From contig OY986967.1 in the NCBI GenBank assembly GCA_963920575.1, positions 449,001 to 513,000 of the forward strand: DNA of 64,000 bases. The letters are read 5' to 3'. Below are positions 55,631 to 64,000 of the stretch, piece after piece. Each line of letters starts with the position of its first letter. Positions within the stretch are counted from its first letter, which is position 1. The notes beneath the pieces are model-generated. The model ran no database searches. It saw nothing but the letters and a program-made list of their open reading frames with translations, and had not been told where the DNA came from. Source of the stretch: Narthecium ossifragum (lineage: Eukaryota > Streptophyta > Magnoliopsida > Dioscoreales > Nartheciaceae). The translations under genes were made by a program, and so were the position numbers.

Positions 55631-58600
55631 TCAACAGGGGAAAAGTATTGGAGACCCATCCCTTCGCAGCTTGTTCTGGGCTACATCTAGCTTGCTCATC
55701 TTCTCCTCGCACCAAAGCAACTGCTCCTTACTAAGTCTCATCATCCTCAGGACCCTTGATACAGCTTTGATGTCGATGAGAGCAAACAGCAGCTCCACCT
55801 CCTCTGATGTTGTAGGCCAAGACCTCTTCTTCTTCCATTGTTTCTTCTTTAGGGACAATTCTTTCAATTTGAGCTCCTTCTGCATTTCAAAAAAGGGTGC
55901 TTTAGATACTAGATCATATAAGGCCATGATTGCAAAATACATTAAATGTGACGTAGGCGGCGTAGTTGACCAAAAATGTATTTCAGAATACAGATTTCAA
56001 GGTTTAACTTTCCTCGAGGAAAATGGTTGACACCGCGACCCTGTACTTTCCTGAATTGGCAATGGAAGCACAAAACAAAGAGATTATTTTTTTATCTTTT
56101 CGAAGGAAATATGCAAAGGGGGCCAACAAGTATGTCGAGATCTTGATTGCAATGGCAGCTCTTAAGTTGACCAACATATAACTAGATGGGATCACCAACA
56201 TACAGAAAGATGAGCAAATCCCAATTGGACATCATCTACAAAGCGACCAGGGGAGGACAAGGGCGAGCAGGAGCTTCTTAAGACTTCGCTAGCAATCACA
56301 AACTATTGGCCATCCCCCCTTTTCTCTCTCTAAACCTTTGTGAATAAACTACTACAATTTATATTCACATGACTGCATCTTAAGCTTGAATTAGCCTATA
56401 GCAATTCCACAGGAGACAGGTTGCCAGTTCCCTAGGGCTGTATAAGATTTTTCAACACCAAAGGCATTAAATCATCTGATCGCAAATGTATGCCAGTACA
56501 TCTATGTATGTGCACGAGCTTACAAGTTCTGACTAGCGTATGAGCTGCAATAGCCTTGTACAAGTCATTAGCAACTAATATTCCATATCAAAGAATAAAG
56601 AATTCCAGTCTAAAAGTTCATCGATCAACAGAAAACTATCTCCAGATACATGCTCGTTGTAAACTAATAAAAGGAACAATACACGAACAATTCTGCGCAA
56701 ACATACCTTGTCAAGGGAAGCTTGAACCTGTCGAAGGGAACTTGCAGCCTGGTCATTGCCTCCAAATATGTTCAGAGTACCACCTGATTTCTTCTTGTCG
56801 GTCTTCAGGAATTCACGGAAAGTTAGAATGGACTCTTGCATTATACTTATGAGATCAGACGCAATAACTGGAGGGGCTAATTCATCATTTCCACTTTCCT
56901 TATCCAAACCTGAAATACCATGAATCAGATCAGGAAGGAATAGACGGTGTAATCCATGGAAATATTAATTTACTGTAAAGGAACCTCATACTCCTAGTTA
57001 ATTCTATGTTTACATCAGAATAGCATCCATAAATTCCCTAAAGAACATGAGCATAGGGGTAGAAGAACAGTATCACACTCCTAAATCAATTGATTCTAGA
57101 ACACAAGACTTTCATCAACATAATGACTACAGAGACCCCCGGTGAAGAAAAGAATCAATGAAGCATCTCCTTATTATCATTTAAGACAGACCAATGAGAG
57201 ATACAGATGTTCCAAGTCTTGGGCTTATGGCCAGCTAAAGACAATTAAAGAAGGAAAATATAGACAAGCATTTGGTGGAAACTTTAGTCTCCTTTTTGAT
57301 ACCATAGAACTATGCATGCATCAACATTGTCTACTTCTTCAAGGCTTTGTTTGCTGTTTAGCTCCCTCGCTCATTAGGTAATAACCATCTTTTCACTCTA
57401 TGTTGGCTGGGATTTGCCTTCGCAAATGGAGGGTTGGATGTCCCATCCTTTTCGTGTGACCGGTTTAATGAGTGATAGAAATGTGACAATTATCATCTTT
57501 TGTGCGCAATATAATGAACTTTATGATCCTCATCTCAGATTTGTTGTCAAATGACCCAACAATATAAATAGTCAAAGGATAAACAAATGTAATAACTACC
57601 AAAATGACATCAGATAATCTTCCACTATCATGTATGAAGAGACACTCAGGCTGCATATATACAGCGGTCAACCAAGTAACTCGAGCTATTGAATATTGCC
57701 ATTTACCTTGAAAAGTGGGCACCTGAAGCAACTTCGGCATGGACATTCGAGCCCGAGCATAAATCTCCACCCTGGAACCCTTCTCAAAGGGCTCATTTTC
57801 GATAAACCTCTGCAACAGAACCTGGAATTGCTGAAATGCCTGAGCAGCATAACAGTAGGAGGTAGGGTTTTCAGGCTGGGACGAAATTTTTTGGCTTAAT
57901 TGCATGAACTGACAATGAAGAGCTTCCCAACTTAAGGATATGTGGGCTCCATAAGCAGTTTCAAGATTTTGGTAGGGATCATCCTCCTGTGATTGCTGCA
58001 GATTTTCACAGTCATCCTGAAGTCCATCACGCTTCTTAAAAGATAGGCTCCTAAGGGTTGAGACTAGCTTCTTGGACACCGATCGGGGAGACTGGCTCGG
58101 AATGCCATGTGATTCTGTGAGAAAATGTAACTGGATGTTATCATCAAGGATCAAATAGATCATCATGGAGATGGAAATTATCATTAGTGCAGGAGCAGAA
58201 CAACCATTCACGAGTTAAAGTCAGTAAATTTCTCAATGCAAGCTAAAAAAAAATTATAGTTCCAAAATAACCATCCAAAATCTAGTATCATTGTTCAAGC
58301 TGAGCAGGAGACCTTGGATCAAGCTAAAACAACTACGACATGAAAATTAAGATAACTGATAATGAGATAGAGACACCATAGGATCGAATGAAGCCAATAT
58401 GTCCCTCAAACTTTGCAATCACAACACAAAAAAGGAGCTCTTCTTAATGGAGGGAGGGCAGTTTCCAATATACCTGCTTCATGTAGCTGCTGCACAATCA
58501 TCTTATCGAAGAACAGCATCCTCTCACAGTACTTGTCATACAATGTATCGAACCCACACCAAGGATACCCATCCTCCACCTCCGACTCCCTCCACTCGCT

Positions 58601-58894
58601 CGAGCTCGTCTCATCCTCGTCGTCTGGCAATGACTCCTCCTCAGGAATCAGGACCATGAAACTGTTCTTCCTCAGCTCCTTCATGCGCCTCTTCACCTCA
58701 TTTGTAATAAAGTCATCATCGTCGTCATCCTCAGCTTCCATCGCAGCATCCACTGCAGAGTCTTTTGTCGCCGATGGATCCATAGCCTCTTCGTTCGATC
58801 CCTCTGATGGCAACTGACTGTCATTAGGATCCGGATTTTCTTCCCCTTTAGTTTTCCGAGATCTCATGAACTTTTTCACCTTGAAAAACTCCAT
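55631..58894 (-). CDS. DUF1666 family protein (426 aa, 4 exons)
   Basis: Exons on the minus strand: 58894-58474, 58114-57707, 56909-56707 and 55879-55631 join in frame. I start at MEFFKVKKFMRSRK because the longer frame has no upstream ATG. An acidic run (AEDDDDDDFITNEV) precedes KRRMKELRKNSFMVLIPEEE. The conserved DUF1666 core follows: WCGFDTLYDKYCERMLFFDKM, ISLSWEALHCQFMQLSQ, AAQAFQQFQVLLQRFIENEPFEKG, RVEIYARARMSMPKLLQVP, and a helical basic tail (LKKKQWKKKRSWP...WCEEKMSKLD). Function is unknown; some annotation pipelines name relatives ribosomal protein L34Ae-like, which the sequence does not support. A 5' UTR intron (59097-59604) with good borders is inferred. Confidence 0.85.
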
Positions 58895-59700
58895 TAAGCC
58901 GTCAACCACTGACAAGCTTGTTCACTTTTCCCTCCCTCAATGATCCAAAGAGCGATCCGTTTCCGAGAGTGCCACTGATTTGAAGAAAGTTATCTTCCAA
59001 TATCCTGCTTCCAAAAGGTCTAAAGGCCCAGGGATTCCTCTCATGAAACGATCAATGCGACCCCAAGCTTATTCCTCCTACTTGAAGCTCAAAACCCTGC
59101 GACGAAACAAATAGCCAGATCAACCATCAAATCCATGGATACCGCAATTTGAGCTCGACAAAGCATCAGAATCCAAGATACAACTTCTTAAACCCCTCAA
59201 ATCCCCAAATCGAGCATCATGAAAGCATCAAAATCCCAATCCCGGCTCTAAAAGCTGCTTAGGAAACCCATTTCGGCCCCCCTGAAAGCACGAAAACACC
59301 AAATCCACCACCGTCAAGCCTTAGAAACCCCAAATTAAGCTCCCCAAAAGCATGAAAAAAGGCTAAAACGTCCTAATCAACGCAGAGAAGCATCGAACAC
59401 CAAAATGGAGCTCGCGGAACCACTAAAACCCCAGATCGAGCTCCCAGAACACACAAACCCCACACGCTACTCTCTGAGCAGCTACTAACACACAGCCATT
59501 GACCAAAGCCCTAAATCCAGATCGAAACCCGAGAAAACCTCAAGATTCAGCCAAAACAAACGCACATTGCCGTATTAAACCCAGGAAACCCCAGATAGAC
59601 AAACCTGAAGGCGCTCGAACTCCATCCGCGAGCGAGCTACCTCAAGCTTTGCGATAAAATTAGGTTTAGGTTCAGGCTTAGGAGCAAGGCGAGGAGAGAG
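58895..59700 (-). promoter_or_regulatory. 5' UTR with intron of the DUF1666 gene
   Basis: The minus-strand donor ttcag/gtttgt (exon base 59605) and acceptor gtcgcag (exon base 59096) bracket a 508-bp intron rich in T on the coding strand. The first exon should lie near 59605-59720. Confidence 0.6.
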
Positions 59701-60513
59701 TGAGACAGAGACGCAGAGAGGAAGCACGAGGAACGTACGGCTCGGCCCCCGTCGAGGATTTGTTTGCGTTTTTGGCCCACATTTCTTCGTTTTATCTCCC
59801 CGAAAAAATCCTCAGAAATTTCTTAATTTCTTGGTTTTCGAAATCGAATTCAAAGCACGAAAGCATGGGAATTTGGGCGGGGGTGGAGCTGCTGTCTCTC
59901 TCTCTCTCTCCACAGGGACTCGACTGGTCTGCTGCCTGATCTCAAACAGCGTACAGCATCCCATTCTGCGCTGGCGCAAGTTTGTTGGTTTATTGGGACA
60001 CTAGCTATGTGGGACCCACTCAGTAGGCCAAGAAACTTCTGACAGCCGTGAAGCGGTAAGTGCTGTTTGAGATGTGACAGCTGAACAGCGGCGAGCATTG
60101 TGGCGGGAATATTGTCAGAAGGGGAGCACTCCCCTCCCTCAAACAAGAAAGACCCCACACCGAGATTTTACTACTTTTACCACTAAAATGTTAACTTTTA
60201 GCGACTCTTTAATAGGTACATTACGGTTAGGTGGGGTCCATCTGGTCCTCAGTGGGGCCCAGCTCGATGGCAAATGTTTTCCGAGATTGATATGTGATTA
60301 GGTTACACGAAAATAAATTTTAAAAATGACTTTTAACCGGGTTAAGGAAATAAATTTTCCGAATCCATTGCTTATTCCTTCCCTTAACCCCGTATATTCT
60401 TGAAATAATTGGTGTTTAGGCCATTCAGATGAAAATATTTAGTCATAGCTCCTCATACTCTTCCTTAAGTCATTTAGGGCATACTACTTTTTTTTAATAT
60501 TAAAATGCCCTTT
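59701..60513. other. Intergenic, no gene seen
   Basis: Presumed promoter of the DUF1666 gene at the left, including a short (TC)n tract near 59897. The remainder shows no recognised feature. Confidence 0.4.
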
Positions 60514-60642
60514 CAAAATTCCCAACATATACAAGTGACTGTTGATATTCTTATGACAAAATTCCCAACATATCCCAGTGACTATTGATATTCTTATGGC
60601 AAAATTTCCAACATATCCCAGTGACTGTTGATATTCCTGGTG
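60514..60642 (+). repeat. 43-bp tandem repeat, three copies
   Basis: Units start caaaattcccaacatat at 60514, 60557 and 60600 and continue cagtgact.ttgatattctta. They lead directly into the ACTTTCC array. Confidence 0.85.
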
Positions 60643-61461
60643 GAAAATAAGTTACTTTCCATGATTTACGGAAAGTAAGTAACTTATTTCCCATATTTAT
60701 TATAAGTTATTTTCTATAATTATGCATCAGTTACTTTTCACAATTGGCAATAGTTATTTTCCAAATTATGTAAGAGTTATTTTCCAGCAAATTATTCATC
60801 AGTTACTTTCCATTAAATTGTCAATAGTTACTTTCCACCACTTCTAGTTACTTTCCACATTTTCAAATTAATTTTCATTAGTTACTTTTCCATATATTTT
60901 ATGGAAAGTAACTCGTATATTTAATTCGATGGAAAGTAAGATCAGTAATGGGAAGTGAGTTACTTTCCATATAATTTCATGGAATTACTTTCCATCAAAT
61001 TATCACTATTTACTTTTCACATTTCTAGTTACTTTTCGCATTTTCAAATTAATTTTCATGAGTTACTTTCCATATAATTCATGGAATTAAATATACGAGC
61101 TACTTTCCATGAATTATATGGAAAGTAACTCATGAAAATTAATTTGAAAATGCGGAAAGTAAGTAACTTATTTCCCATATGTATTATAAGTTATTTTCTA
61201 CAATTATGCATCAGTTACTTTCCACAACTGACAATAGTTATTTTCCAAATTATGTAAGAGTTATTTTCCAGTAAATTATTCATCAGTTACTTTCCATCAA
61301 ATTGTCAATAGTTACTTTCCACCGCTTCTAGTTACTTTCCACATTTTCAAATTAATTTTCATTAGTTACTTTTCATATATTTTATGAAAAGCAACTCGTA
61401 TATTTAATTCGATGGAAAGTAAGATCAGTGATGGGAAGTGAGTTACTTTTCATATAATTCC
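60643..61461 (+). repeat. Satellite-like array of AGTTACTTTCCA words, 484-bp period, ending at the gap
   Basis: About 308 bp from 60670 recur at 61154-61461 with an offset of 484 bp. The word gttactttcc or its inverse ggaaagtaac recurs dozens of times in both orientations. Between the copies is a long inverted repeat (about 61038-61152) with arms near 50 bp: gcattttcaaattaattttc... and its complement around a short centre. The array ends at the run of N, so its true length is unknown. Confidence 0.85.
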
Positions 61462-61661
61462 NNNNNNNNNNNNNNNNNNNNNNNNNNNNNNNNNNNNNNN
61501 NNNNNNNNNNNNNNNNNNNNNNNNNNNNNNNNNNNNNNNNNNNNNNNNNNNNNNNNNNNNNNNNNNNNNNNNNNNNNNNNNNNNNNNNNNNNNNNNNNNN
61601 NNNNNNNNNNNNNNNNNNNNNNNNNNNNNNNNNNNNNNNNNNNNNNNNNNNNNNNNNNNNN
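61462..61661. other. Assembly gap (200 N)
   Basis: Exactly 200 undetermined bases, a conventional placeholder. It breaks the repeat array just upstream of the USP gene, so the USP promoter may be partly missing. Confidence 0.99.
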
Positions 61662-61848
61662 GAACCGGATCTAAAGATTCTTAACGGGTTCTTTATTCTC
61701 TTCCTCGTAGGAGCGTCCCGGCAAGAGCACGGTGCCAACCGACTCTATATCTTTGGCTCCAAGCCTCTCTCACTCTCTCGCTCGCTCTCTGGAGAGATCT
61801 CTCCATCTTGATCTCGATTTCTTGGATTAGAGATCGGGGATCGCCGAC

Positions 61849-64000
61849 ATGGCTGCCGCAGCCGAGAAGCTGGCGGAGCTCAGCATCTCCGGTGACGAAT
61901 GGGCTTCCGCTGCGCCGAATCTCCGAAAGAATCTCTCGGTCATCTCTCTTAATCAGGTTGAGATCTCGATGCATGACGGTTGTCGTGTTTTATTGTATTG
62001 GTACCGCGAGCACGCATAGATTTAGGTCGCACTTCTTGGAATTTATACAGCATTCTCGGCGATTCTTGAGAAATTATTGCAGTTCGAATCCTTGATTAAG
62101 AAGATGACATATGAATTGGATTAACAGTGATAGAATCGGGTCGAAGTTCTTGGATGCAAGATTTCGAATAATAATCAAGAGTTATCTGATTTCTTGATGC
62201 ACAACATGGTTTTGGTGGTTTTGATCCAACGTATGATTTTGTAATTGTTTTGCGTCATGTTCGCCAGATTAAACTAACTAAAATGTTGTTGGACGAGAGA
62301 CGGACGAGGTTTGGAGCTGTATCCGATATCCTGTGTCATTTGTCATTGCATTGATATCACAAGCAAACATAGATTTAGGTCCCAATTCTTTGAATTTATG
62401 CGGCATTCGCAGCGAGTCCTGAGAAACGATCGCAGTTCAAATTTTCAGTGAAGAAGATGACATATACATTAATGATAAAATTGGGTTGAAACTCTTGGAT
62501 TCTAGATTTCAAATAATATTTAAGAATTATCTGATTTCTTGATCCACAACATGATGTTGATGGTTTTTATCTAACTTATGTTTTTGTAATTGTTTTATGT
62601 CCTGTGCAACAGATTAAACTAGCGAAAATGTTGCTGGACGAGGGACAGAGCCATCTTTTTAGTCATTGGCCAGAGCCTGGCGTCGACGATGAGAAGAAGA
62701 AGGGTTTTTTCGAGCAGGTTGATCTCGTTCTTTTCGTTAGCATGTGTGTACATTAAAATGGTTATTCACTGTATCCTTTCTCTTTCCAGGTGGCTCGACT
62801 TGATTCAAGTTATCCTGGTGGCTTGGTGTCATATATTAGAAATGCTAGGAAACTCCTTAATGATTCAAAAGAAGGAAAGAATCCGTTTGATGGATTCACT
62901 CCTTCTGTGAGTATATTCGAGCTCTCCCTCCCTTAAGGTTTCATAGTATACTGCTGGCTCGATTCTTTTCTCCTCTTTTCTTGAATAACTGGTGCCGTCT
63001 ATTTTCCATCACTTTGTTAGAAGTAGTTTGCCAATGCATTTACCAGGTAAAAAAGGTCATAAGTGTTGGGAAATCATGCGGATGGTATCCAGCTATAGTT
63101 GTATGGGCGCAAATTTAGAGTTTGAATCTGTTGCAGGTTCCATCAGGAGAGGTCCTGACATTTGGTGATGATAATTTTATTAAGTTAGAAGAGGTTGGCG
63201 TCAGAGAAGCAAGAAGGGCTGCATTTGTTCTTGTTGCAGGTGGGCTAGGTGAGCGTCTTGGATACAAAGGGATTAAGGTAAGGCTACACTAATCAGTTGT
63301 AATTTGGCAGAGTAGTCAACATGATACGCTTTTCACCACACTTTTATAAACGTGTTGTATTGCTAAATAATGGTGACCTTCATCCTCGTGCTGTCTACAC
63401 ATGCCCATAGATTTTCGCAAAAAACGATAGGAAGTTTTTGCGAAAACTCTTAGTCGAATCCGACCATTCACTTGCATGTATAGCTCTCCACAGAAAAGTA
63501 TGTATACATACTTTGTTGTTGCGTATGCAACTATGCACCCTTTCCATGTGATTAGGCAACTTCGGGCATGCACATGTATATGCTCATCCTAGTCAGAAAT
63601 AATTTTCTGTACTAGAAGTTAAGAACTTGCTTAAATATCAGGTTGGGACAAGGCAGTGTAGTATATAAATGGATGAGGGTTGACTCATGACCAACGAAAA
63701 TGCTAGTTTATTGGTGCTACTAATACTTGCTAGTTTTACTTGTGTTAGAGCTGCTCGACCAGTTAGCTTATCAAATAAATGTCAGCGAGCTCAGTCACGC
63801 AGGATGATTTGTGTGTTTTATTTTATCAGTTGAGTCCCAGAGGGCTGGGTGAAAATCATGATTTTAGCTGTTTTACTTAGGTGTTGATTGAGAATTGTTG
63901 GCCCAAAGGGTTGTTTTCAGATGGGAATACAATCAAGACCTTGAAATCTAGAAGCTTGTATTGTTGTAGATTTATCGTTTTGACGATAAATCATTATCTT
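61849..64000 (+). CDS. USP: UDP-sugar pyrophosphorylase, first four exons (partial, runs off the window)
   Basis: Exons 61849-61956, 62613-62717, 62790-62906 and 63137-63277 encode the first 157 residues; intron 4 runs past position 64000. The enzyme converts sugar-1-phosphates and UTP to UDP-sugars, with broad specificity, in the cytosol for cell-wall and nucleotide-sugar salvage. It starts [18 protein letters not shown]. Further blocks are [31 protein letters not shown] and [19 protein letters not shown], and the UTP-binding loop [15 protein letters not shown] (GGxGxRLG) is in exon 4. This matches plant USP rather than UGPase, whose loop and N-terminus differ. Intron 1 holds a decayed duplicate of exon 2. 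Confidence 0.92.
62014..62650 (+). repeat. Tandem duplication (about 350 bp) in USP intron 1 including part of exon 2
   Basis: The sequence from catagatttaggt (62014) to the exon-like stretch at 62268-62308 is repeated from 62368 through true exon 2 at 62613. The first copy still reads [11 protein letters not shown] after a cag acceptor and ends in gag/gtttgg. Confidence 0.8.

Noticed and set aside
61382..61738. Frames spanning the N run
   Set aside because: Made of undetermined codons; artefact of the gap.
62075..62095. tRNA B-box-like word (agttcgaatcc) in USP intron 1
   Set aside because: No A box at the right distance and no cloverleaf could be drawn; the copy in the second repeat lacks the word.

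Overview
This is a nuclear window from a flowering plant. The protein-coding genes have many short introns with GT-AG borders. The LTR elements use a primer-binding site of the plant initiator-Met tRNA type. The families present (ribosomal P3, DUF630/DUF632, DUF1666, an ABC1 kinase fused to a beta-lactamase-like domain) are plant-typical. The species cannot be fixed from the sequence.

Layout. Positions 1-12.5 kb are a retroelement nest. The end of an unrelated LTR is followed by a gag-only (TR-GAG-like, Tekay-type) LTR element whose 3' LTR is split by an inverted solo LTR of the same family. This sits against a 5'-truncated LINE. A decayed copia gag fragment and a TRIM-like LTR follow. From about 13.6 kb the window is gene-rich: (1) a BTL1-type mitochondrial adenine-nucleotide carrier (+, 14.2-18.5 kb); (2) 60S acidic ribosomal protein P3 (-, 21.2-22.9 kb); (3) a BUD23/RID2-type 18S rRNA guanine-N7 methyltransferase (+, 23.3-28.9 kb), head-to-head with P3 across 329 bp; (4) an intronless SF3B1 splicing factor (+, 30.1-33.9 kb); (5) a Pack-MULE-like inverted-repeat element carrying a GDSL-lipase first exon (35.6-37.4 kb); (6) an 18-exon ABC1 kinase/beta-lactamase fusion gene (+, 41.4-48.5 kb); (7) an NRG2-like DUF630/DUF632 gene (-, 49.0-51.6 kb); (8) a DUF1666 gene (-, 55.6-58.9 kb); (9) a tandem/inverted repeat array that runs into a 200-N assembly gap; and (10) the first four exons of UDP-sugar pyrophosphorylase (+, from 61.85 kb, continuing past the window).

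How the genes relate. Most are unrelated housekeeping genes with their own promoters. The exception is P3 plus BUD23: a ribosomal stalk protein and a 40S-maturation methyltransferase that share one short promoter region with telo-box and site II elements. Exon models were assembled by hand from reading frame, splice signals and remembered family conservation. All multi-exon models below keep an open frame through every junction.

The most distinctive observations are the self-verifying nested solo LTR, the gag-only element with clustered palindromic ATCGAT sites, the conserved P3/BUD23 divergent pair, the gene-capturing inverted-repeat element, a GC-AG intron in the kinase/beta-lactamase gene, and a decayed duplicate of USP exon 2 that keeps splice-like borders.
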